NCBI GenBank assembly: GCA_000507305.1
Contig: DF241127.1
Span: 24,137 to 88,136, forward strand
Source of the DNA: Breviolum minutum Mf 1.05b.01
Taxonomy: Eukaryota; Sar; Dinophyceae; Suessiales; Symbiodiniaceae
DNA length: 64,000 bases
Direction: 5' to 3'
In this document: positions 54,691 through 64,000 of the stretch, piece after piece
Position numbering within the stretch: position 1 is the first letter of the stretch
Layout: every line of letters starts with the position of its first letter
The notes under the pieces: model-generated
Database searches by the model: none
What the model was told of the DNA's origin: nothing
What the model saw: the letters and a program-made list of their open reading frames with translations, nothing else
Made by a program: the position numbers and the translations under genes

Positions 54691-55039
54691 TTAGTGCAAG
54701 CGTTTTCTACCAAAGAAAGAGATGTTCAAAGGCATTCTTTTGATGTTTCTCGTGTGTACATGTCTTAAGGGAGCGCATGCAATAAAGCAACAATCTCTTC
54801 TTTTGAAGTATGGCTCAAAAGCACCTCTCTCTTGTAGCAACAATTCGCTTCCGTCTACACGCACATCTTGTGGAAAAGAGAAATATGGGTCTGGTTGGAG
54901 GTAGCAAAGTATGCACAAATAATAAATCCTATTCCAAAAACGACTGCATTCTGTGTAAGAAAGCCAGCATGCATTCTGTGTACATGTGCGTAGACTGCGT
55001 AGACCTTCCGACATCTTCAAGGACTTGAGGGATTGGCAA

Positions 55040-55170
55040 CGTGAACTCTCGACATCCGCACCGCCTTCCTGCCTTCTCGTGGGAAGATCTCGGAGGCGCA
55101 CGTGACGTTCGTGGAAGCCATCTGAGTGACGAAGAAGCCACCTGCACCACCAAGGATTCCAAGGGGTCAA
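55040..55170 (-). CDS. Exon-like segment shared with 47.8 kb
   Basis: Minus frame reads GGFFVTQMASTNVTCASEIF then PREGRKAVRMSRVHVA. In the copy at 47.8 kb the same sequence is interrupted after IYPR by 22 extra bases. Either strand of evolution is possible (insertion there or loss here). Confidence 0.4.
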
Positions 55171-55452
55171 TATGAATGGATGATAATAATCGAAGTATAT
55201 GCATAATGCATAATATGTACGAATTATATCAAATTGACAATTATCACACTATGTGCAGTTTGAAAAATGAATTTTCTACCGTCGCAGGCCACCTTCGGAG
55301 AAGATTTCATGAGAACCTATTGGAACCGTAGACAAATGGAGACAACACCAAGGAAAAAATACTACTTAAAGAGAAAACGCGTTATAAGTCATACTAATGA
55401 GTCTGGAAGACAGAGAGATTTATGCAAATGGGTTTGCTATAATTGAACCGCG
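55091..55452. repeat. Duplicated segment Y, copy 2
   Basis: See 47848-48232. Shorter by about 40 bp near 55150 and by about 20 bp near 55330. Confidence 0.8.
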
Positions 55453-55642
55453 AACAGGCCACTTGGTTTCAGTGCTCATTCAAGAAGTACATCAATGGTT
55501 GAGCCGGCAGTTTCAGTCCCATGAGTTGTGAGCCTAAAGACACCAGTTGTGGAGACCCCAATTCCTGTGAGGCAGACCTTCGGATCGAAATTGAGGGACT
55601 GAAAATGCTGAAGAAATGGGATCTGACAGTGCTAGGAGAATA

Positions 55643-55748
55643 CTGTTGATGGTAGAAATCCCAAAGAACCACTTGGGATGTTGAAAACCTTGTAAATAAT
55701 GGGATAAACTACCAACCTCAACTGGTGCATGAATTCTTCCATCAACCG
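55643..55748. repeat. Foldback element, family D copy
   Basis: CTGTTGATGGTAGAAATCCC ... TGAATTCTTCCATCAACCG, flanked by TA on both sides; core CCACTTGGGATGTTGAAAACCTTGTAAATAATGGGATAAACTACCAACC. Confidence 0.75.
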
Positions 55749-55782
55749 TAGCATGCCCAAAGATAACACTTTTTTTTGTTAG

Positions 55783-57120
55783 TTTCAGCAAGGATCCTGT
55801 TCATTTTTAGAAAAAAAAATACCAGTCACCAGTTGATATTCAGCAAATCTTGTATTCATGGAAACCTGTGCAGCAACTTCTCAACCTCAACTAATCAACC
55901 CGATTTTGTTAATCAACAATAGGAGGTTCATTTAACTTCTTTCTCTCAAACGAAGTTATGTGATGATTGGGGTACTGATTTCAGCACAGGGTTCAGAAGC
56001 TGATTTTGGGATCCAAAGTACTCACATTGACACGAACCAAACCCGGAACCTGAAGGGGTCGGGCTTAATAATTACCAAGGATACTAAACAAGGTGTATGT
56101 GTTTTTTTCCAAACGCAAAAATTTCACCAAAAATCCGATTTCCATGAACATAAGAAAAATTTCCCTTAAACTATCTGTTTTAAAACAAATCTAGAAGGTC
56201 TCCAGTCTTACTTGGTGACAAGCCAACCTGGGAGCGGTTTCCAAACACCCCATAGGCTAGTCGCTTCAGCCAAGCTGAGCTGCTGTTTAGGTGTCCCTAT
56301 TTCCAGCTGAAGCTTTCTTGTAATTTCTCAGTAGCTTGGGATGCAAAGCCCAAGCAAGTTCTCGTGACAGTGTTGATTAATGTTTTGAATTCAATGATAT
56401 CTTGTATATAGATTTGACTCCAAAAACAAACTGTTTGGAAAAAGTCTATCCCAAAAGCAGTCTGAAAAAAACACAGTTTATCAGAAAGACTATCTTAATT
56501 GTACGGAGTGTATATATACTTTGTCATTTTTGCTGATATTTATGCAAAAATCTGTGGAACAGGTGCATGGTATAAAACCTCTCGTCACACCTTGAAATGA
56601 TCGTCAGAACAACCCTCCAACCTAGCCGAACTCAACAAAAAATCACCCCCACAAATCGAGTGCCTCTGAGAATCACGTCCGTTCCCCGTTCCCTTGGTGA
56701 CCTGAATCGGTACCTTTCGTGGAGGCAGGGATCTACCTTCCCTGGGGTTGCGGTATCGACTCGGCCACTATTGCTGACCTGTTCGAGGTTAGTGGGTGGC
56801 AACTCGATGATAACAATTTTTTGTCCGAGAATTTAAATATTCTACGAGTACATAGTTGCTAGACATTAATTTATATTAAACATCTATCCTATCCTATATT
56901 TTCCATACTCAGACAAAACATGCAAGCACTTGGTTTTTTCATTCATGCCAAACCTTCAGGAGTGTGTCTGAACACAAACTCATCTCCAACCTCAAGCGGT
57001 GCATCTCCCTGCCTTAGGAAGGTCCTGATTCTCATGTTTCGAACACTAAACAGCCGCCAGACATTTCCAAGATGAATCTATCTGGAAGACCGCGGGCAAC
57101 CATGAAACTTCGTCCCTTGG
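55783..57120. repeat. Duplicated segment X, copy 2
   Basis: See 45885-47200. Carries about 73 extra bp at 56260-56331 (CTAGTCGCTTCAGCC ... TTGTAATTTCT), lacks the D element, and has other small indels such as TCGACTCGGCCACTATTGC near 56756. Confidence 0.85.
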
Positions 57121-57890
57121 ACAAAACCCTTGCAATAGCAATACCCCAAAAAAACACCATTCCAAAAAACAATTCCCAAGAAACATTTAGCCTTCACCAC
57201 ATGTTTGCAAAAAACATGTTTGGCGTTCATGTTTGAATGATCCTTGAAAAAATTTTGTCAAAGATGTGTTTCCCTGGAGACAGCCACTTTTTTGGTTGCT
57301 AGGAAATGATACAAGAGACTACTAACGACTCGGACTGGTTGGGCACTTGGTGCAACAGCCCAAGAAGCGTCCCACGTGGAAAAGAGGTTCCAATGCGTGC
57401 ATGTATTCGTAAAACTGACCTGCCTTCGGGTCTTCTGAGACCTGTTTTTTGGTTGGGTTCCAGGTTCTTCAAAACAATCGAGGTTTGGCCTCGTTGGGCG
57501 ACTTTTTCAAGATGTAGCTACATTGACGGGCGGATATTTTGCCACAAAAATGAATCAAAATTGGACGAACCATTCTCCAGCTTTCAACTGAAAGCATGTT
57601 GTTGTTTCTCCCCCCTGCTTGACAAAAGTTACCAGGTGAATACGAACCGTGTCACTCTTTTGCAAACATGGTTTTTGGTTGCGTTTCCGTCTTGATGGCG
57701 CTTCCAAAAAACGAAAACAATAGAAAAACAGCAGTTCCACATATATTTTTGTTATTTACCAAAACTTGGTTTCAAGTGTTTTATTTTTAAAAACGAAACC
57801 TCATTTTCAATCGGACATGCCGGGGCGGAAGATTCCAAAGGTATGGTCCGGTGAATATGTATATATAAATTCGCCTCTTTTGATAGTTTC
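57121..57890. other. No gene recognised
   Basis: Mixed composition; a 129-codon plus ORF (57306-57695) has no splice support and its minus counterpart is equally unremarkable. Confidence 0.35.
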
Positions 57891-57894
57891 GGAA

Positions 57895-58549
57895 ACAAAA
57901 CCCAATCCAAAAAGAAGAACAAGAGCAAGAAGAACAAGAAAAAAACAAGAAGAAGAACAAGAAAAAGAAACAAGAAGAAGAACAAAAACTAAGAATAATA
58001 AGAAAAAAACAAGAAGAACAAGAAGAAGAAGAAGAAGAACAAGAAGAAGAAGGAGAACAAGAAGAAGAACAAGAAGAAGAAAAACAAGAAGAAGAACAAG
58101 AAGAACAACAACAAGAAGAACAACAACAAGAAGAACAACAACAAGAAGAACAACAACAAGAAGAACAACAACAAGAAGAACAACAACAAGAAGAACAACA
58201 ACAAGAAGAACAACAACAAGAAGAACAACAACAAGAAGAACAACAACAAGAAGAACAACAACAAGAAGAACAACAACAAGAAGAACAACAACAAGAAGAA
58301 CAACAACAAGAAGAACAACAACAAGAAGAACAACAACAAGAAGAACAACAACAAGAAGAACAACAACAAGAAGAACAACAACAAGAAGAACAACAACAAG
58401 AAGAACAACAACAAGAAGAACAACAACAAGAAGAACAACAACAAGAAGAACAACAACAAGAAGAACAACAACAAGAAGAACAACAACAAGAAGAACAACA
58501 ACAAGAAGAACAACAACAAGAAGAACAACAACAAGAAGAACAACAACAN
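57895..58549. repeat. Purine-rich satellite ending in a 15-bp tandem array
   Basis: AAGAAGAACAAG-type repeats grade at about 58100 into perfect (AACAACAACAAGAAG)n, about 30 units, to an N at 58549. The unit has no stop in any frame, so plus TTTRR, minus CCCSS, VVVLL and FFLLL ORFs of 200-300 codons are artefacts. The N shows that the array length is not resolved. Confidence 0.95.
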
Positions 58550-58559
58550 GGAAATCTGC

Positions 58560-60630
58560 AGTGACATTTTGATCTTCGTATACATCCTGACCAACATCTT
58601 CCTTCCTGGACAGGCGTGCATGTAGAAAAACCGTGAGGTTCGAAAAAGTTTGACTTGCAGTCAAACACTGATGAAAACCAAAACACTCGTCCTTCAGATC
58701 CAGAAATAAAAACAAGTCACAAAGTCACAATCTCCAAAATCTTATTAGAACGGAAGTTCCACTTCATCAAAATCCAAACCTCGCAATTCAATCCTTCACA
58801 AGAAGACAAGTTCTGTAAGCTCACCAAAAAAATGCCGCAAAAATGGAATGATGGGAAAGCAAACCAGAAACTCACAAAAAGTCACTTCGCCCAGGAAAAC
58901 TGACCAAATTGCTATGATTATCATTGAGCACACGAGAGCTCCAAAATGAACAAAGTCCTTCTACACACACAAGTTCCGAGCTTCCAACCAAAAAAGGAAA
59001 GAAACCAACTTCTCTTCCAACCAAAAAAAATCGAAAGATGAAAGAAGAGTCCAACTTCTCTTCGAGGCAAATCTCAACTTCTTTAAAGGGACCAACTTCC
59101 TCAAACGGGTCGACCTAAGAATGGAGGTACCAACTTCCCTCCAGCAGCTCTTCCTATATTCTGTTTCCTCCATTACTACCCTAGTTCTGTACTACTCTAC
59201 TCTTGCTGTGCAATGCGCTTCAAGATTCCTTTTTGCTCTACAAACCAAAACAATCAACCAGCCAGCCAGCCGGCCGGTTGGCCGGTGAACATGGTACTGA
59301 CCGAACGCATGGTCAAACCAAAACAATCAACCAGCCAGATCCAGTAAGGTCCGCTGTTAGTCGCAATAGCCGGTCTGTCGGACGGTCTGCCGACGCCTGG
59401 AAACGAAATAGCGAACAAATCTCCGGTACTATCAAACATACACCAACAAACATTTACGAAAGAACGCAAACCTTTGTAAACATTTTATGACCATATGCAC
59501 AGATACACTCACATACATTATTTAGCTTGGGTCGAAAATCAATTTCAACTCGTTTGGCAAGTTGAACTAATTTTTGGGACTGTCTCAATTCATTTAGTTC
59601 CTTATATGTCATCGCTTCTTCACTCTCTACTGATTTCGTATCTAATGGGTGAAACGTGTGTTGAAACTGCACCTAGCTCAGAGTCGACTCAATTTGGCGA
59701 AGTAAAGACAGCGTAGAAAGCGCAGAAAGGAGTCCAAACAAGGTCCAGTCAGCTATTAGCTGCAGCGCTATTAAAGTCCAGCGAAAGGACAGCATCCAAA
59801 GATATGTAAAGAAGTAAGTCCGAAACAGACACATGAGGGAGCCAGTTGAAGAGATTCTGAAACGAATGACAAATTCACAATTGTAACGATGTCGGAAAAC
59901 ACATTTGCAAAGACTCACACGAAAAATGCATGGGAAAGCTCCGAGGAATACCACGGTCAAGCAAGAACCGAGTCCAGTGAAACTTTGAAGATGAATAGAA
60001 ACTTTGAAGTCAAGCAAGAACCGAGTTCAGTGTCTCTACTTTTTTGTTTTTGCAACTCAAAGTGAAACTTCTTTCTGAAAGTGTTTTTCATTGCTTGAGA
60101 GTTTTTCTCGCAACACATGTCATAAAAAACCATTGCCACTTTCGACAACTCATCGTTCAAACTTGCTCTCTTTTTTTTATCTGGATGCTGCATGGCTCAA
60201 CGAAGGTCGTTGTCCCGGCGGTCGCTCTTCTGTCAGCGAACACAAAAGTTAAAGTCGCAATGTCACTTTCGAAATTATTATATTTTAGTGAAAGCAACCA
60301 CTGTGAAAACAGCGAATTAAATAAAAAACACCAACCATGTTGCAGTCTCCCAGAGAGTGCAGAGTAGTAATGTAGCCTGTTCCTCGGATGGTTAGATCAA
60401 GGGCTAGTTGGCAACGTCGAGAGCACGCATGTCAACTTTGAACTTTTGATGTCAAATGACAGAGGTTGCGAGCTTTCAGTTCACACCTACAGCTGAAAAG
60501 TTGTATCATGCTGGATATCAAACGTGCAATATCATACCAAAGTCTCTCGTAGCCTTGGACTCAAGCCTCTTAAGCTCAAGCTGTTTCGGTTTAAGTCAGC
60601 TCGAGCGAACATCTACAGTCGGTTAGTAGC
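58560..60630. other. Spacer with short direct repeats
   Basis: CAAACCAAAACAATCAACCAGCCAG occurs at 59240 and again at 59314, with CAGCCGGCCGGTTGGCCGG between. CCAACTTC motifs recur at 59008-59130. No gene recognised. Confidence 0.4.
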
Positions 60631-60639
60631 TTTAGTTGA

Positions 60640-60970
60640 CCAACAGTACAGCGTAATGCTGAAGTAGTACTTTTTTGTACGGAGTGATATTGAAGTAGTA
60701 CTGTGTAGAACAGAGTAGAACTGGATTAGTACTTTGTATTACGGAGTAGTACTTTATAGTACAGAGTAGTACTGGAGAATTACTGGCGTAGTACTGGAGA
60801 AAAAGTACTGAGTAGTATAGAGCCAAGTAGTACCGGAATAGTTTTTAATAGTACGATTTCTTTTGTAGTACAGATTAGCACTGGAGTAGTACTTTGTAGT
60901 ACCGAGTAGTACTGGAGTAGTACGGAGTAGTACTGGAGTAGTACTTTGTAGTACTTTGTAGTACTGGATT
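60640..60970. repeat. GTAGTACTGGA / GTAGTACTTT minisatellite
   Basis: Irregular tandem units of about 11-25 bp built on AGTAGTACT (GGAGTAGTACTGG, TTTGTAGTACT). AGTACT is itself palindromic. Confidence 0.85.
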
Positions 60971-61379
60971 TACGAAAGTTAGGCACCCGAATCCTATTGC
61001 CTCCAGCTCTACTTAGCAAGCAACAAGACAGTCCCCAACTACCACAGTGGATCGTCAATCCTTTTCGCACCACACAGGCACACCAAACAAGGCCAGCTCT
61101 GTTCACCTAGCCTTTACTAGTGACAGTTGCTGTTAACTTCAGTTAACTTCTTGTGAAAACCTTGAAGCCACATGACTGACATACAGCTTCGTTTCGGAAA
61201 CTCGATTCCCAGACTTTCTAAGTCAATTTCGGGTTTCACAACTTCAAATAAAATCTATCTTCATAGATCGTTTCCAATCTAGAAACCAAAACACCCAAAA
61301 CAAACTTTTGGTTACCTCTCCCCCGTCAGACATCAGCTTCTCTCAATGATCTTTCTGCTCAAGAACTGAGCTCAAGATC

Positions 61380-61724
61380 TCATGACTCTGCTGATTTATC
61401 ATCATCCGGAGGAGAGAAAACAAACACGAATCCCAAAAAGACACAAAGGGGTTTCGGGGAAATCCCAAAAGCATTTCTCTCACCTAATGGCATCCAAACC
61501 ATCATATCTCCAACTGCATCATATGCAGTTGGTGCAATACGTTCAAAACCAATCACACGGCAAAAGGTACATTCAAATGTAGCACCAGCGAAAACAAATT
61601 CCCGTGAAAACAAATTCCAGATATCGAAATAACCAGTACAAAACTGTTTGCATCCACCAGTGAAATACGAAAACAAATTCCAATCACAGAATAACCACGA
61701 CAGTTTCAACTGTCGACCCAGCAA
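61380..61724 (-). other. 114-codon open frame of unknown status
   Basis: Contains GATFECTFCRVIGFERIAPT. Includes an imperfect direct repeat (AAAACAAATTCCA, twice at 61607-61682). No splice evidence. Confidence 0.2.
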
Positions 61725-62880
61725 ATCAAATTCTCATTCGATAAACCAGAAATCAGTGATATTCAGCATGCATAAAAACACATCCTCAGAGTGCTAACAG
61801 CACAAATGCCACATCGCACCATAGGAATGGCTTCTAGCCATTTATACTTTCACACTCCTCCGAGATGAGCTCTCTCTGACTTGCCTCGGAGCACATCAAG
61901 AACATTTGGTTGAACATAAGACTAATCATGGAAGCAGTTCCTCCGCGATCGCTCCTTGCGAGACATCTCTGTCATTCTGAAAGAGATTTTAACCCACCCT
62001 ACCAAGAAATTTGATGACGACAACACAGTGCACCTTTTATGCTCCAATTATTGGCTTTTCTCCATTCTGCACTCATCGACACTTCACAATCTACGTCTTT
62101 TCTCGTACAACAGCTGCAAGGCGAGGACGAAAAAGAGGCTAGGTGTGGAGAACACGACATTGATGTTACAGTGGCAGCCTTTACTCTCGTACTGTAGCTG
62201 CGAGGTGAGGACGAGGAGGAACTCGGAGCTGGGACTGTTGTGCGCCGTGAAGCTGGTGGTAAGCATGCCATGGCGTGATCGGCTATGACAGAGTCGATTC
62301 TGTCGCAGAGAAAAGACAAGCAGACAACCAAGGAAGACAAGCGGACAGGAAGACAGACAGGAAGGAGGAATGGGTAGGAGAAGGAACAACTACGGGGCGG
62401 GGACGTCTCCAGCAGGCACGTAGCCCATGTACCCTGCTGTCACACGAAGAGGGTTCCATTTGCGTTGGCTTCAAAGACGGCGGGAAGAAGGAGAGAGTTT
62501 GTTTTTTTTTTTGCCGAATTGTGCCTCGAACGGTCCTAAAAAGGACTGTTCATAACTTCTGAGAATGTAGGAAAGAGGGGTAGAGTGAACAGAAGAACTG
62601 GTCTTGCGGCTTCTAACGGCCCCAATGGGTGTTGGAAGCAAGTGAGGTCGTGAAACCTCTTTGGTCTCTCTCTTCTCCAGCAACTCCGACAAGTCGGAAG
62701 CGATGGTCTTTCAAGATCACACCCTGTCCGTTACTCTCCCTTCTGGCTCAAGTCCCTTTCGGTTCAAGGGTCCGGTAGTGGAATTCCACGAGTAGTGGTT
62801 AGTACACGAAAGACTTTAGGTCTGAAACGAGTGTAGAGCGGCCGTCTGTGCCTTCTTTCTCTTGTACTTTTAATCCTTTC
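61725..62880. other. No gene recognised
   Basis: Short ORFs only. GGCGAGGACGA / GGTGAGGACGAGG and TCTCGTACxACAGCTGC / TCTCGTACTGTAGCTGC are partly repeated at 62100-62215, a small local duplication. Confidence 0.35.
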
Positions 62881-63585
62881 TAGCTTGCCACCATTTAGGT
62901 TGATCCTAGATAGAATTTATTTTTCCATTTTAATCCTCCTTCTTTTATCCTTTCTAGCTTGCCACCATTTAGGTTGGTCCTAGATTGGATTAAATTTTTC
63001 CCTTTTGACCCTCTCTTCTTGATCCTTTCTAGCTTGCCACCATTTAGGTTGGTTCTAGATTTGATTGTCCTTTTAAAATTTTTTCCTCCATCACACTCCT
63101 TACTTCTGATCCTTTCCAACTTGCCACCATTTAAGTTGGTCTTGGATTGGATTTTCCCATCCTTTCATCAATTTTTTATCGATCAATTCTCTTCAGCTCG
63201 CCACCATTTAGGTTGGTTCTGGATTGAATTACTATCCTTCGTGAAAAGTCTTTTCCAGATCGCCACCATTGAGATTGGTTCTGGACAGGAAATTGTCTTT
63301 GTTCAGGGATTTCTATCCCTATTTCTTCGTTCTTTCTCTTCGAATTTTTTCCACAGTCACAGTATTTCTTTTTATTTCATTCCAGGTTGCCACCATTGAG
63401 GTTGGTCCTGGTTTGAGTCTTTTTCGAGTCCAGTTTTTGCTTTATCTTTTGTATTTCCACCACTATTCAGGTTCGACCGGGACCGAAATTTTTGACGAAG
63501 TTCATCTTCAACTTCAAGCCTTCAGATCTTAAATATTTTCATTCATTCATCTAGATTGCCACCATTGAGGTTGGTCATGGATTTG
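62881..63585. repeat. Minisatellite, about nine units of 60-130 bp (mostly 74-85)
   Basis: Core TTGCCACCATTTAGGTTGGTCCTAGATTGGAT recurs near 62886, 62959, 63035, 63120, 63198, 63258, 63388, 63455 and 63556. The early units have a constant spacer (CTCxTCTTxTGATCCTTTCTAGC). Open in both directions over parts (plus LPPFRLVLDWI; minus RTNLNGGKLERIK). Confidence 0.85.
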
Positions 63586-63620
63586 GTATGGTCTTTTGTG
63601 GCTTGTTAGGTTTTTGGTTT

Positions 63621-64000
63621 AGCTACGCCCATCAGGCCTCCCATTTTCCATCCAGATCGAGTTTATCTGCAACTACGCCTTCCAGGCGTCCTATTTTCGA
63701 TCCAGATCTAGTTTCTCTTCAACTACGTCTTCCAGGCGTCCTATTTTCGATCCAGATCTCGTTCCTCTTCAACTACGCCTTCCATACGTCCTATTTTCCA
63801 TCCAGACCTAGTTTCTCTGCAATTACGCCTTCCAGGCCTCCTATTTTCCATCCAGATCTATTTTCCTTGTAACTACGGCTATTAGGCCTCGTATTTGCCA
63901 TCCACATCTAGTTTCTTTGCAACTACGCCTTCCAGGCGTCCTATTTTCGATCCAGATCTAGTTTCTCTTCAACTACGCCTTCCAGGCGTCCTATTTTCGA
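63621..64000. repeat. 50-bp tandem repeat running off the window
   Basis: CTACGCCTTCCAGGCGTCC starts at 63623, 63673, 63723, 63773, 63823, 63873, 63923 and 63973: exact 50-bp spacing. Each unit has ACGCCT-TCC-AGGCGT, a perfect 6-bp stem hairpin in the better units, followed by ATTTTCGATCCAGATCTAGTTTCTCTTCAA. Confidence 0.95.

Noticed and set aside
57766..58715. 268-302 codon ORFs (TTTRR, VVVLL, CCCSS, FFLLL)
   Set aside because: Products of a stop-free 15-bp satellite; no unique coding sequence supports them.
62750..62790. TTCTGGCTCAAG resembling the spliced-leader 3' end
   Set aside because: Only 11 of 12 bases match and the remaining leader sequence is interrupted; likely chance.
1..64000. 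CRISPR arrays, bacterial operons, plasmid or phage genes, rRNA
   Set aside because: None seen. The tandem repeats lack unique spacers of constant length, and there are no Shine-Dalgarno-led gene runs.

Overview
The window looks like nuclear DNA of a dinoflagellate, most likely one of the Symbiodiniaceae; this is inference. It has no bacterial operons, viral genes or rRNA. Coding sequence is cut into very small exons (about 45-275 bp) bounded by GT-AG and at least one GC-AG junction. Introns and spacers are crowded with 90-120 bp foldback elements of several families, and there is much microsatellite and minisatellite DNA. The ATG-started ORFs are mostly misleading: nearly all convincing coding segments are short exons that had to be found by splice sites, reading-frame quality and phase agreement between neighbours. 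Exon calls are my reading of the sequence and were not checked against transcripts or databases.

Layout. 0-11 kb: AT-rich, foldback-rich, a few possible exons. 11-18.8 kb: a less AT-rich minus-strand block of coding-like fragments with an imperfect tandem duplication (13.4-14.5 and 16.0-17.6 kb), probably decaying membrane-protein paralogues. 22-54 kb: mostly minus-strand genes in one direction, as is usual in dinoflagellates. In order of transcription these are (i) a polytopic membrane protein with C-terminal leucine-rich repeats (53.4 to 49.8 kb), (ii) small exons at 49.3-47.6 kb, (iii) an unknown gene with a basic exon (44.3 to 41.5 kb), (iv) a J-domain (DnaJ-type) gene reassembled from five or six exons (40.3 to 35.8 kb), (v) an unknown gene of at least nine exons (34.5 to about 30.2 kb, perhaps to 27.2 kb), and (vi) a coiled-coil gene (27.0 to 24.2 kb). 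Two plus-strand exon pairs (36.3-36.9 and 45.4-45.8 kb) run against this direction. 45.9-48.2 and 55.1-57.1 kb are duplicated segments. 57.9-64 kb is dominated by simple and tandem repeats, ending in a 50-bp repeat that runs off the window.

Most notable: several foldback families end in sequences that read as splice sites. One copy (31679-31789) is itself a complete intron between two exons whose frames agree, and another family member is present in one copy of a duplicated segment but missing from the other. Together these suggest a mobile, intron-making (introner-like) element system. Single N bases at 7033, 13512, 37437 and 58549 mark assembly uncertainty.
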